From Glandiceps talaboti (taxonomy: Eukaryota; Hemichordata; Enteropneusta; Spengelidae): a stretch of 64,000 nt of DNA. A program made the position numbers and the translations under genes. The stretch's first letter is position 1, and every line of letters begins with the position of its first letter. The notes beneath the pieces were generated by a model. The model worked only from the letters and a program-made list of their open reading frames with translations. It did not search any database and was not told the origin of the DNA. Positions 12,715 to 28,671 of this stretch are shown here, piece by piece. The stretch covers positions 1,500,001-1,564,000 of the forward strand of contig NC_135562.1 in assembly GCF_964340395.1 (NCBI RefSeq), written 5' to 3'.

Positions 12715-12734
12715 ATATATATATATATATATAT

Positions 12735-12807
<73 letters not shown>
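12715..12807. repeat. (AT)n then (CAGA)n tract
   Basis: A short (AT)n run touches the right end of the Penelope-like remnant and passes into about 18 CAGA units. Confidence 0.95.
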
Positions 12808-14724
12808 GACAAAACTTAACATAACCTTCCCTTGTGGAAGGTACAAATGGTTATACATGTACAACGAGAAAATGAGTACGTAAATTCGACATATTTTACT
12901 TCGTTCAGACTTGGGCAATACGTGAAACATCTGAAGCCGTTTGATGAAACCATAATTTTATGAGTATATTCCGAATGAATAATGAAGGAATATATTGGAG
13001 AATAATATAAATACAAACGTAATCGATAAATATTTTGAGACAATAAACTTAATTTTTGGCGTTTTGAGTATAGGGGAACTTTATGACGTAGCTCAGCGTG
13101 TGGTCGTGACGTATACGAATAGCAAACAAATCCACATTCTCTGTTGAACGTGTACAACTTGGGTTTCTTATGGTGGGTGGTATAGTAATTTTCTGTTTAT
13201 CGTTATTACTACAACAAATTCATGCTTTTATTTATTTACGTGAATGTACACAAATTCCGTACATATCTCCAACACGATACAAAATATGCATAACCTGTTT
13301 TATACAAACAGTTGGAGATATAGGGCTAAGCCATTACAGAAAACAGCTTTACATCTAGCTATCTGCTTAACCCTTGAAATATGAAATGCTTTGTAGGTAC
13401 CGACGTATTCAAATAATCTACAGCCAAGGATACATTAGTAGTTTCTGGGGATAATTATTTAGGTGTTGCTCCAGATACAAATGGCCGTAGGCGAAAAACA
13501 ACCTTACCATGATTTTGACTACGCTAATAACACTACTGGAGATTTAAAAGATGCCTTCACCTTTGTAGTTATGTAGAGGGATTTGCGAGCTAGGAAAGTA
13601 TGAGATATATTAACGGTTTGTATATTCAGTCGACGTATGGTCATGTTTTTATGTGGTAAAGTGTATTCGTTCAAGGCATATTGAAGTGACATGAAATAAC
13701 GAAAGAATGTTTGGGGTACATCAGTATACAAAAATAATCATGTACAACATCCACCTTTTTTGTCTTGTAGCAAAATGTTACTGAAAGTGTTTCAAAAGGC
13801 ATTAGAATATATCTGTACTTGAGACACTGCCCTCTCTTTTCTGCACCATCGCCTCGTCGTAACAGACTCAACGTGTTGTCCCCGTTATAATTATCAACGA
13901 CTTGCTGCATATATGAGAGCTCAGCAATGTCAGCGAGTAAAACCATAGCTTATCGATCAAAATGTCAATATGGTCACATTCAATTTAAAGATGATGTTAG
14001 CCTAGTACGATTTTTAACCGAATCAATTTTATCTTTAGACACTTAGCTAGGTTTTAATATATGTCGACATTTTGTTTTTGTTTTAAGGTCGTCGGGTCTC
14101 TAATATATTGACAATCATACTATGAAATCCTGGCGGACATGCCAAGCTGTTTTATGGCATAATTCACTGAGCAATTGCAATTCTTAAGATATTCTGATCT
14201 CACAACTGTTCTTTTCACTATTGTTACATTTCAAGTGCAATTTTCATCACATTTAAACTTTTACGTGATCCATTTTTTTGCATAACCCTAAGCGTTTTCA
14301 TAGTAATGTATATGTGAAAAGTGCATCAATCAAATACCGTCTTCAGTATTTATTACTTTTAGCTTTTAACGAGTGAAATCATATATATTTACCTTTTAGG
14401 TATGCTTATGTGGTTGATGCGAGTGAAATGCATGGGTACAAATTGTCTCATAAATCAGATGTCTTAATACAACTGTTATCTGTTCCTGTTTAGAAGTTGA
14501 TAGATGACTCCTGTCGATACACCTTTGAACATTTTCACGTTCTAGCTGTTATGGACTGATCACTTAATGAAGCCCATTCGTCACACTCAACACGAATTAA
14601 GTGATTGGCGGAACCTACATCCAATTCTTTATTACATTCTATCACTGGTTGAAATATTGGGTAGTTGCACCTGACTGTTTTGCTACTGATGACAAACCTC
14701 CACCAACCATCATACCACATCACT
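12808..14724. other. No gene seen
   Basis: AT-rich unique sequence; open frames here lack recognisable motifs and convincing splice signals. Confidence 0.5.
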
Positions 14725-15270
14725 CACTACTGCCACCATCATCACTTACACTGCTGTCACCACCACTACTGCCACCAACATCACTACTGCCACCGACATC
14801 ACTACTGCCACCAACATCACTACTGCCACCGACATCACTACTGCCACCAATGTCACTACTGCCACCATCACTACTGCCACCATCATCGCTAACACTGCTG
14901 TCACCACCACTACTGCCACCAACATCACTTACACTGCTGTCACCACCACTACTGCCACCAACATCACTTACACTGCTGTCACCATCACTACTGCCACCAT
15001 CATCACTTACACTGCTGTCACCACCACTACTGCCACCAACATCACTTACACTGCTGTCACCATCACTACTGCCACCATCATCACTTACACTGCTGTCACC
15101 ACCACTACTGCCACCAACATCACTACTGCCACAGACATCACTACTGCCACCAACATCACTACTGCCACCATCATCGCTAACACTGCTGTCACCACCACCA
15201 CCACCACCACCACCACCACCACCGCTGCCACCATCACCACTGCGACCACATCCCTACCATCGCTGTCACC
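14725..15270. repeat. CACTACTGCCACCAACAT-type minisatellite
   Basis: About 545 bp built from CAC/ATC/TGC trinucleotide words arranged in units of about 18 bp and longer higher-order blocks (ACACTGCTGTCACCACCAC recurs), ending in (CAC)n. The period is a multiple of three, so long frames stay open on both strands (Leu-Pro-Pro on plus, Val-Ala on minus); there is no sign that these are proteins. Confidence 0.9.
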
Positions 15271-16381
15271 ATCCATGTAAAGTTATTATATTATGCACAT
15301 TTAATTTGAATAATATTATCTTTAGCTGTTCTTGATTTCGAGTTCAATATATTTTATGTTTACAATTGTAGTTTCCATAATGGACTTATCATTTATGATA
15401 ATGGCGCTACTATTCATAACACTTGGTTATATACAACATCGTATCAATGGACCAAATCTCAGGTTTTTAAGCTATCAAGTAAGATATAGTGGCCAAATTG
15501 ATAAAAGTTCCAACTTTTTTTTATATAAGATGGAAACTAATACTAAGTCAGTATACTAATTCAAAGATTGAGAATACATCCATTGCCTAAACCTTTTTGT
15601 AACATACAAAATACAAATTCAAAACTTCCAACATTCACTTCAAAAATAATATAATTTCTAGAATTGGGAAATATGCTATGCAATGCAAATTTGTCTATGC
15701 ATTCAATGAGTCAATTCTTAATATAAATAATAATGTGTATACATATAATCTAATATCAAATTATATCTGCTTTATTACAGTATATAATTGTACTGAACAC
15801 CTTATTTATTTCTTACACATCAACCCTGATGTATATTAACAGTGAGACTATATGCTCTAGCTACTAGTACTACTTCTTTAAAAGATACACAAAAAGTTAT
15901 AAGAACAAGGACAGTACAAATGTTCAACACAAGAACTAGAAATTCATCCTCCTATAACAAATTTCAGCCATTACTATGATATTATTGTTAGATTTCATCT
16001 AGCTCTTTTTCAACCTGTGCTCAAAGCACTTTAAGATAACCTATGGCATTGACCTATGATAGGACAATGACCATTTTAACGCCCTAGGCCTCAATGGCTT
16101 TGGAAGCTTATAATCTAACTTAAAACACCATTGTTGTAGGTAATACTAATATGTAGTTTTAGGATATATTTTATATTTTAACAATATAGTGAGCTGTAAA
16201 TGTCAATCAAACCCATTGTTGTAAACGATCACGATGCTTATTAAACCATGACTATGCATTTTTCAGATAAGCGCATTGTCATGAGTCAGCACCTACTTCT
16301 TTGTTTACCTGTCATCTCATGCTTTATTTGACTGTAATATTAAACTACACTAATGGATCTCGTTCGTCACACAACTCTCTT
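15271..16381. other. Upstream region of the receptor gene
   Basis: AT-rich, stop-rich, no coding exon. It ends at the TATA box of the receptor gene. Confidence 0.5.
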
Positions 16382-16389
16382 TATAAAAG
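16382..16389 (+). promoter_or_regulatory. TATA box, receptor gene 1
   Basis: TATAAAAG lies 132 bp before the start codon of the receptor gene, the right geometry for a transcription start near 16410 and a 5' leader of about 100 bases. The start site itself is inferred. Confidence 0.5.
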
Positions 16390-16513
16390 CCGGTTAATTG
16401 AAACGTTCTAATTAGAGTCACCTGAATCAAGAGATCGAACACGTCGTTTGGGTTATCTCACAATTGTACACTTACGCATTTTTTTGACAAATACAGAATT
16501 GAAAATATCAAAC

Positions 16514-20451
<3,938 letters not shown>

Positions 20452-21049
20452 TTGCCATTGTTCATGATATCTATGTAATTTCCTTTCTGTTATTCCGTAA
20501 CCAGTATGATGAGAAAAAAACTGTTTTCAAAGATTACCACTTTACAGTAAAAATAATGTGTATAGTAGGGGATCCAGGAATTGTGTATGCTGTGTATGTA
20601 CCTATATCAAATATCCTAAAATTAGCAATATAAGTAAAATTTAACGTTATGGTAATTTAACATAACTGCAATGTATACTTCTTGTTATTTGGTAATACTC
20701 AATATGTCATCGATAGAGTGTCACCCATATATGTTTCTACTGATCATGACATCTCGCAATTTCTCGTTTGTCGCTTCCAAATTTCCAAACTTTCTAAACC
20801 AACGAGATAAATTATTCATATTGCATGTTTATGAGGACACAAGCTGAGTGCAAAAGCTTTCTTATTCTAATGTAATTACAGTACAAAAACTCGTAATGTT
20901 AATATCAATACATAAAGTTGATGACATTAAATAATCGTCTTCTGGCAATTGTTAGTGATACTGTAGTGTTTCTTTGTCATTTTCTCATTTTCTCTACATA
21001 TAATAAATTACATAATCCAATCGTTTACACTCATGTATTACAATTGTCG
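20452..21049. other. 3' flank of receptor gene 1
   Basis: Probably includes the 3' UTR. The first exact AATAAA I noticed is at 21002-21007, about 550 bp after the stop; whether it is used is unknown. Confidence 0.35.
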
Positions 21050-21270
<221 letters not shown>

Positions 21271-21850
21271 AGAGATCAAGGTTAGAACCCATTCAGGGTT
21301 TGATTAAATTTACCACGCTGTAAGTAAGAAGAGTGTCGTTCAGTTTGACTCTACCAAACAACGCAGGTTTTCCCCAGGTACTCCGGGTTCCTTCTGCATT
21401 AACACTGAATAAATGAGGGATGGCCCTCAGTGGACTTCTTGGGAGACAAGTGTTTATATACTTAAAGAACTCTTCAGCTTTACCCTGTTTATTTACAAAT
21501 TACTTCCTGTGCGTAAACTTTTAACAATGTTTTGCCCCCAAAGATTTAGTAAAAAACACGAATTTCATCTACGTTGTTTCAGGTTGTTTATTTTCAAGTT
21601 GAAAATCATAGCAAAGTTGTTATTATCAACAATCAAATATAAATACCTATTTATCATCTTTACGGTAACTGTAACTAAGAGTGACGTCAGCAGCGGATCG
21701 ATCATTAGAATGAAACGATATGAGTTTATAATAATGCTGTTAGTAGGTGATTACAAATCTGGTTATAAACATCGAATATATAGTACCGTTGTAATTTTAA
21801 TTGTATGAGTGTGTGAACTTTGTAGATGATTTTGTACAACTCGGCCAAAA
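21271..21850. other. No gene seen
   Basis: A 131-codon open frame (21413-21808) has no recognisable domain. Unique AT-rich sequence otherwise. Confidence 0.45.
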
Positions 21851-22303
21851 GACACTTCAGATAGAGACTAAAACTTATGTTGATAAATTCGACAGAGACT
21901 AAAACTTATGTTGATAAATGCATCACTTCAGATATAGACCAAAACCTATGCTGATAAAATGCAACAACTCGGCCAAAAGACACTTCAGATATAGACTAAA
22001 ACTTATGTTGATAAAATGCAACACTTCAGACAGAGACTAAAACTTATGTTGATAAAATGCAACACTTCAGATATAGACTAAATCTTATGTTGATAATTCG
22101 ACACTTCAGACAGAGACTAAAACTTATGTTGATAAAATGCAACACTTCAGATATAGACTAAATCTTATGTTGATAATTCGACACTTCAGACAGAGACTAA
22201 AACTTATGTTGATAAATTCGACACTTCAGATATAGACTAAAACTTATCTTGATAATTCAACACTTCAGACAGAGACTAAAACTTATGTTGATAAATTCAA
22301 CAC
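21851..22303. repeat. Minisatellite, unit about 40 bp, about 11 copies
   Basis: Units read CACTTCAGAYAKAGACTAAA followed by ACTTATGTTGATAAA and a short variable end (TGCAA or TTCGA). Two unit types (CAGACAGAG and CAGATATAG) alternate in part, giving a higher-order period of about 80 bp. Confidence 0.93.
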
Positions 22304-22739
22304 TGACTCAGACATTTGCAGCGAACACTATAAAATGGCAATCACTGTTAAGTAAATCGTGAAATAACAGAGGTTGACCTTTTGAACGGAATCGTAAAAA
22401 TATATCAGAGGATAAAAAATATCTTCCATTTTGTTTCAAAGGTTAATTGAGGTCATAGCGGTGGTTTTAAGGGATCTTACCTGTCTGATTTTTAACATAG
22501 TTTATTTATACAGTCTATAACGTGCAGTCACTGGTGTACATGTCGAAATTGCTATTTACAATACTGATAAACAGTGTGTTATGGTAGAACACAAAACACC
22601 TATTACTATAGAAATGGTATCGTTTATTGTGTATCGTACAAATTTAGAATGAACACCAGTGTAGTAAGTAAGTGATAATGAGATTTGATAGTACATTCTG
22701 AACTTTGCATTTACATGAAGATGCGTTTTACTTCTGTCA
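22304..22739. other. No gene seen
   Basis: Unique AT-rich sequence between the minisatellite and the MITE. Confidence 0.5.
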
Positions 22740-23083
22740 CTACCAAACCAGAAAGACCATAGACTTTTTTAAGGGTGATGTAATGTCTGTGACATATCTC
22801 AATATTTTTGTTACGATTTACACAAACAAAGTACTAGCACACGCACATGAAATGGTACATTTTATCTGACTGTGAATATAAATAAACAGTTTCGTTCTTG
22901 TTTAATCCAACAGTGATGTTGATTTGTGTTCACAGTCACATAAAATGTATCATTTTAAGTTATTTCGTGCTATCAGTGTCTGTATTTTGTTTGATGTGAT
23001 GTATAACATAGATCCCTGTGTGAGATGTAAAATAAAATCACTGTGCCGCCTAATTGAAATCTGTAGCCATTCTGCTTTGGTGA
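22740..23083. mobile_element. MITE family 1, copy A
   Basis: Starts CTACCAAACCAGAAAGACC and ends with a diverged inverted form (GTAGCCATTCTGCTTTGGTGA), so it has imperfect terminal inverted repeats of about 24 bp. A second diverged copy lies at 43098-43396 in the same orientation; internal matches include TGATGTTGATTTG, the GTGCTATCAGTG region and GCCGCCTAATT near the right end. There is no coding capacity. Likely a non-autonomous DNA transposon. Confidence 0.72.
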
Positions 23084-23285
23084 TACAACTCTTTCAATAA
23101 CGTCTATTTTTGAAGACGTTGACAGGGGCTATTTTATGATTTCATCAGTACATGACTGTATAAAATAGGACTTGACAGCTGAGTGGTCCTTATGAATATG
23201 GCCCGTAGAAAGGAAATTAGATAGGTGGACACTATGGCAAGAAATTGTACATGCATGGGAACACAGCAAAGAAGATAAACTTAAA
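23084..23285. other. No gene seen
   Basis: Short unique stretch. Confidence 0.5.
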
Positions 23286-23395
23286 CATACCTACCTACAT
23301 ACATACCTACCTACCTACCTACCTACCTACATACATACATACATACATACATACATACATACATACATACATACATACATACATACATACATACA

Positions 23396-23426
<31 letters not shown>

Positions 23427-23471
23427 CATACATACACACATACATACACACACATACACACACACATACAC

Positions 23472-23506
<35 letters not shown>

Positions 23507-23508
23507 CT
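23286..23508. repeat. (ACCT)n-(ACAT)n-(CA)n microsatellite
   Basis: ACCT/ACAT tetranucleotides with one interruption at about 23397, then (CA)n with ACAT and AAAC variants. Confidence 0.97.
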
Positions 23509-24387
23509 ATACAAGGTATGACCATTAAAATAAGAAACTGATATATCTCTTGTGAACTTATAACGCTAGCACGCCATTTATGTGTTTATTAGTCAAAGGC
23601 CATACATCTATATTAAAAAGGCTAATCACGGTCTGTGCGAGTTCCTTGAAAACCACCTCCTATGCTATTGACGACATGCAATATGTGTTATTTAGTAAAG
23701 GAACACGATATAGCAGCATGGTGGTCATTTTTCTATTCGCACCTTATTAGCTCACTATGCCTATCTCGCAAATTTAGTACATGGGCCACCTTCTGCCAAT
23801 GTCGTGCCTGCGAGACAAAATTGCTAATTTGCCTGTATAGTCATAGCTATCCATAGAGATGTTGTCAATAGGACCCCGATAGACTAACAGACAGTGAGAG
23901 TAATGATAGATGGAAGTTAAGATGAGTTAATGGGTTTACACCAAGGGAGTTTTGTTGAAATAAGCTTGATATAAAGGAACGAAAATTAATTTTGTTTTCT
24001 ATATCGCATAGTCGAGATCCCCAGCGAAAACTTGCATTACTGCTATTATCTTCAGATCAGCTATATTCATAGCTACAGAGAGACCATATAATAGATAATT
24101 CTATAGGCCATCTTTCGTATGCATACTTTATCATTAACTGTTGTTGGTGATTCATGTGTTGACAATGTAGTGATAACAATTACACATAAAAATCTATTCT
24201 TTAATACGTTCATTTAGTTGGTAAATCATAGTAATGGTTACCCTGACAACAGATAGTGTGACAAAGTCTGTTAACCTGAACATGCCAAATAATTTCTTTT
24301 CGTGAAATATAAGAACTACTATTTTTTATATTTCCATTTTAAAATGGCTAATTCTCTATGTGTGTCTGCCTCTGTCTGTCTGTCGTT
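23509..24387. other. No gene seen
   Basis: Unique AT-rich sequence, no motif recognised. Confidence 0.5.
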
Positions 24388-24595
24388 CTGTTTGTTTGTT
24401 TGTTTGTTTGTTTGTTTATTTGTTTGTTTGTTTGTTTGTTTGTTTGTTTGTTTGTTTGTTTGTTTGTTTGTTTGTCTTTCTGTCTTACTTTCCGTCTGTC
24501 TGTCTGTCTGTCTGTCTGTCTGGCTATCTCTCTCTTTCTCCCTCCTCTGTCTGTCTGTCTGTCTGTCTGTGTGTCTGTCTCTCTCTGTCTGTCTG

Positions 24596-24675
<80 letters not shown>

Positions 24676-24700
24676 CCGTTCTTTCTGTCTGTCTTTCTGT
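24388..24700. repeat. (GTTT)n-(CTGT)n-(CT)n compound microsatellite
   Basis: Blocks of GTTT (to about 24475), CTGT with CT interruptions, then about 75 bp of CT. Confidence 0.97.
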
Positions 24701-25111
24701 CTCTCTATTTCTCTCTTTTAATAAGGTATATGCTGTAAATGAAGATTGATTAATCAAACGTTATACACGAATTTCTTCTGTGCCATAGGTATGACGATAG
24801 TTACCTTCTTTAATCTCATTGTAGCAGTTGGGTGTGCAGTTGCTCCATGAGTCCAGTGCAGCCATTTCCGATCATAAAACATATATTGTGGGACCTTTGA
24901 CAGCCATACAAACCATAACTCCAAATAAGAGCAGAATACTTTGACTACTTGCTCGTCTTTACCTGTCGTAAGAGGGTGGTATTGTCAGTGCTGTTTCAGA
25001 GCATGATTGATATAAACAACCTTTAGGTACTGGTAAGTTGATCTAATAGTAGATATCTCCATGTTTTCTATGGATGGATGTATAGTATACCCCCCCCCAT
25101 GCATGCATATA

Positions 25112-25212
25112 TGTTTGTTTGTTTGTTTGTTTGTTTGTTTGTGTGTTCGTTCGTTCGTGTTTGTTTGTTTGTTTGTTTGTTTGTTTGTTTGTTTGTTTGT
25201 TTGTTTGTTTGT
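25112..25212. repeat. (GTTT)n microsatellite
   Basis: GTTT units interrupted in the middle by GTTC units; a poly-C run lies just upstream near 25089. Confidence 0.95.
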
Positions 25213-25779
25213 AGTTCCTTGACGGCAGTGGTAAGAGACAAGCGGTTTAACCAATAGGCCATCGACAACCCTAAATAGGTTCTAACCTTTATTGAAACCA
25301 TGCAACAGGGAGGCAATGTTTAAATTATTTTCATTGAAATATTTGTACAGGGGAGGGTCATATTTAAGAGAAAGGAAATTTAGGGAGGATCACTTTTTAG
25401 CACATGGGACTAGGGTGAGGATTTTTTGCCACTAAAGGCTCCCTTAGTTTGTGTATATCTGAGTGAGGTGAAAGCTAGCTTTCCACTGTAATATTTTTAC
25501 GTGTGATTCGTTTTCATGAATCAAGATTCTCAGCTGTTAACTATTGCATTTATACAACTTAAGCTATTGTGAAATAAGATATGTTATCCAAACTTCTTCT
25601 TTTTCAGAGGAATGTGTTTTTACGAGAACGTGGGACAGTTTTCTCGCCCTTACTAATGAGAAGCAAAACAACAGTCTCAAAACAGTCATAAAGATTGGAG
25701 CGCGGAAAATCAAGATTTTGAAGCTAATATCTAATATTTATGTCACGGAATGCTTTGACGGAAAGTCAAGGGAGGTAAA
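25213..25779. other. No gene seen
   Basis: Contains an 83-codon open frame (25544-25795) without recognisable motif. Confidence 0.45.
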
Positions 25780-25955
25780 CTTACTGATAGTCTAGCTGCT
25801 AGACCTCGGATGTTCTTCCGATACAATACGACACACGACCGAATATCGCTATCGAGGATGGAACATCCGAGTTCGGGCACGCCCACACTGCGAACATCGT
25901 TCGCTTATCGTATCGGGAGAAAGCCTGAACGTCTAGCAGCAAGACTAACCTACTG
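25780..25955. mobile_element. Foldback element (hairpin)
   Basis: Arms pair around CTGCTAGAC at 25797-25805 and GTCTAGCAG at 25931-25939, extending outward (GATAGTCTAG against CAAGACTAACC) and inward (CGATACAATACG against CGTATCG; CGAGGATGGAACATCCGAG is itself a hairpin). Non-coding. No second copy was seen in the window, so the transposable origin is inferred from structure only. Confidence 0.55.
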
Positions 25956-27624
25956 ACTGATTTCATCACACATTCTGTACATTTTCGGAAAAGAGCGCCA
26001 CCAACGTTAGTAGCCGTTGTCCTGCAGCTTTGGAAACAAATCAGTGTGCCAAGCAATACTAGAATTTATGCCAACAACAATTTTGATTACACAGTGGCCA
26101 ATAAATGCAACAAATGATTTCTTCATTCTTGTTGGGATTGAGATAATATTCAAAAATCAAGCACTATACCAGTATAAAATGTACTTTTCTGAGAATCAAT
26201 TCATTTAAAACAAGTTTTTATCTTGAGAATGACAAATTGATTAAAACACAAATGACCAGTTCAACCACCAGTTAAAAATTACTGTCAACATATATCCAGT
26301 GGTGAATTTAATGAAAATGAAAGCTAATTCTAACTGTAACCTAAAATACAACTAGCCACTCTTAAATACTATACCCTTAGTATTAAATGTTTGCATATCT
26401 TATATGAGAAATAGTGCACATGACACATACATATGTGGAAACGCGGATGAGGGAGGGTACGGGAGGGGTATCCCCCTCCTGCTATACAATACTTTGACAA
26501 ATTACAGTTGTTCAGGAACCATTTACCGCATAAAATGACACTTATTTTGTCATTTTCCAACTTGACCCCCCCCCCCCCACTTCAGGTGGTATTTTCCAAA
26601 ATGACCCCCTACGTCAAGTGGTATTTTACAAAATGACCCCCTCCCCCCAGTCGGTTGAAAATGCCCGGCCTCTTGAATCAATGAAAGGATGAAGAAGTTA
26701 CTTTGTTGACTGACTCGTACTTGTTGTTGCAAGTCCTTCTATAGGAATACCATTGATTCGGAATTCAGTGATAGTTGGATACGTCAACTATGTGTACTAT
26801 TTATTTATGGATTCGATAGACTAGTTCTTTATACAAATAAAATAGCAAGTTTCGTTTCGTGACTTGTTTATTAAAATAAACCTGGGAGCTAAAGCTTGTT
26901 TGCGAAGTAGGCAAATAGCTTTGGACAAAACAAAATGAGACACATTGTTTTCCTTCTCTAAAAGGCTCGGATGTACATTATTCAAAAAGATTCCGATCAG
27001 GTTGAGTGCTGTTTAGTTTTATCAGCAAAACTGTATTCACGTTGTGTCGACCTCGGAATGTAGAGGTTGTGCGTGGGCAGTGACCCCTTACCTTTTATAC
27101 TCTGGAACCACCGTCTCGGGTCACCCATCGAGTACATGTATCACCCACATGTATCACCCATGAGTCAACATAGTGACGAGTAGCAAGGAATACTTCTTCA
27201 CCAAAGAACTCACAGCATTCAGAATGGACTGAAAGCAACGTTAACGTAGGTATCTGATTTCATGTCACGACAACATGACACATGTCATTCAAACATGTCA
27301 CGTCAATTTTCAAATTATTAACTGAAATGATGATATGGTTGTATCAGATTGTTTGTTTGTTCGTTCGTTTGTTTGTTTGTTTGTTGCCTTTGAAGTATCA
27401 CGTCCCCTTCGTGTCAACACCCGGCAATATATCTAGGAAATATAAATGAGTGTCTTTACTTGTTTGTATAGTGACTTAATTCGTCTGCTGTTGACATCCT
27501 GGATACAGATTCTTCTATTACTCAAGGTCTACATGTATATGTTTATACATTGTATATTGTACATTCAGTTTGACCAAAACAGGCATGCGCATTACCAGTT
27601 AGTTGGTTTATTTCAGTAAAAGGT
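25956..27624. other. No gene seen
   Basis: Unique sequence plus a local repeat of TGGTATTTT(C/A)CAAAATGACCC units with poly-C runs at about 26566-26650 and a short (GTTT)n at 27349-27384. Confidence 0.5.
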
Positions 27625-28036
27625 CGACAGCATATATACAAATCCAAGTGAATCCAATTCCAACAATCGCCAGTGAAGATCGAGACCACAGATATACAAA
27701 TCCAAGTGAACCCAATTCCAACAATCGCCAGTGAAGGTCGAGACCACAGATATACAAATCCAAGTGAACCCAATTCCAACAATCGCCAGTGAAGATCGAG
27801 ACCACAGATATACAAATCCAAGTGAACCCAATTCCAACAATCGCCAGTGAAGATCGAGACCACAGATATACAAATCCAAGTGAACCCAATTCCAACAATC
27901 GCCAGAGTGAAGATCGAGACCACAGATATACAAATCCAAGTGAACCCAATTCCAACAATCGCCAGTGAGGGTCGAGACCACAGATATACAAATCCAAGTG
28001 AACCCAATTCCAACAATCGCCAGTGAAGGTCGAGAC
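27625..28036. repeat. Minisatellite, unit 58 bp, about 7 copies
   Basis: Near-identical units containing CAGTGAAGATCGAGACCACA, then GATATACAAATCCAAGTGAA, then CCCAATTCCAACAATCGC. A few copies carry GGTCG for GATCG or a 2-bp insertion. Because 58 is not a multiple of three, all three minus frames show the same peptide in rotation; none is a real protein. Confidence 0.97.
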
Positions 28037-28469
28037 AGCAAATAGAAGTGAAAGCATAAATCACTACAACCATATACCCTTCGTCACGAACGCGAGAACG
28101 CCCTTCCGATCCACTGAACGCTTAACATTTACATAATAATAACTAGTAACCGAAGAGCAAGTGCACGTTAAACCAAAGAGTTCTCACAGAGAGACAGAAA
28201 ATCATCAGATCCCGAAACTAATTTCAAGTTCAGACAATCATCGCTGGAGTAGGTTCCATCTTAAACACATTAGGTAGGTAAACACGGTGTTTTTCTTTTC
28301 CTTTTCGATTATGATAATGGATAGAATCAACTAACGATCTAGGAAAACCGTCGTACAGTCTCGGGTACAATAGTAAACAGACACACATTCCTTCCTACGG
28401 CCTCCATGCACAGTGCAAGGGGTCATCTCGTATTTATTTGACACAAAATTACATACAATGTTGTGCTGA
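28037..28469. other. No gene seen
   Basis: Unique sequence with no recognised element; a LINE relic starts just after. Confidence 0.45.
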
Positions 28470-28671
28470 ACCCGAAGCGTCAATTAACTTATCTTTTAGC
28501 CAACAATTTTCCATGGATCAGTTGTGGCCAGGTGTATTACCTCCTCGTATAGAGACGGGACGATATACAGGTGTATCAATAACTGAAAGATTGTGTACCT
28601 TTTGTAATGATCATAGTACCGACAATAGTACCAACGTAGATTCTATAACGACCGTCGGAATCACACTTTAA
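28470..28671 (+). pseudogene. Non-LTR retrotransposon RT C-terminal relic
   Basis: The plus-strand frame includes PRIETGRYTGVSITERLC then TFCNDH, the pattern found just after the reverse transcriptase domain of many non-LTR elements (R-I-E-x-GRY, then ERLCxxC). Only about 60 residues survive, with no RT core and no 3' tail recognised, so it is a dead fragment. Identification rests on this motif alone. Confidence 0.6.

Larger units (their letters stand above)
11401..12716 (+). mobile_element. Penelope-like retroelement remnant, head-to-head inverted copies
   Basis: Two 5'-truncated copies of the same element are joined head to head. The left copy (about 11401-11909) reads on the minus strand; the right copy (about 11910-12716) reads on the plus strand. 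The shared 3' parts form inverted arms 11442-11833 and 12325-12716, each 392 bp, with one substitution visible by eye (c at 11524 against its partner). Each arm ends in non-coding sequence with a hammerhead-type ribozyme motif. The right copy encodes the C-terminal endonuclease of Penelope-like elements; the reverse transcriptase is absent. The left copy has 41 extra outer bases (11401-11441) that recur at 47821-47861, so they are element sequence. The remnant sits between (AT)n tracts. 5' truncation, inverted partial copies and ribozyme-bearing terminal repeats are established traits of this class. The near-identity of the arms suggests a recent insertion. Confidence 0.88.

Noticed and set aside
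14601-15335. A 244-codon Leu/Pro-rich frame
   Set aside because: The frame stays open because the minisatellite period is a multiple of three; all frames across the array are open and compositionally trivial.
27543-28073. Three overlapping minus-strand frames with a repeated Trp/Cys-rich peptide
   Set aside because: The same 58-bp unit is read in three rotated frames; none has independent coding evidence.
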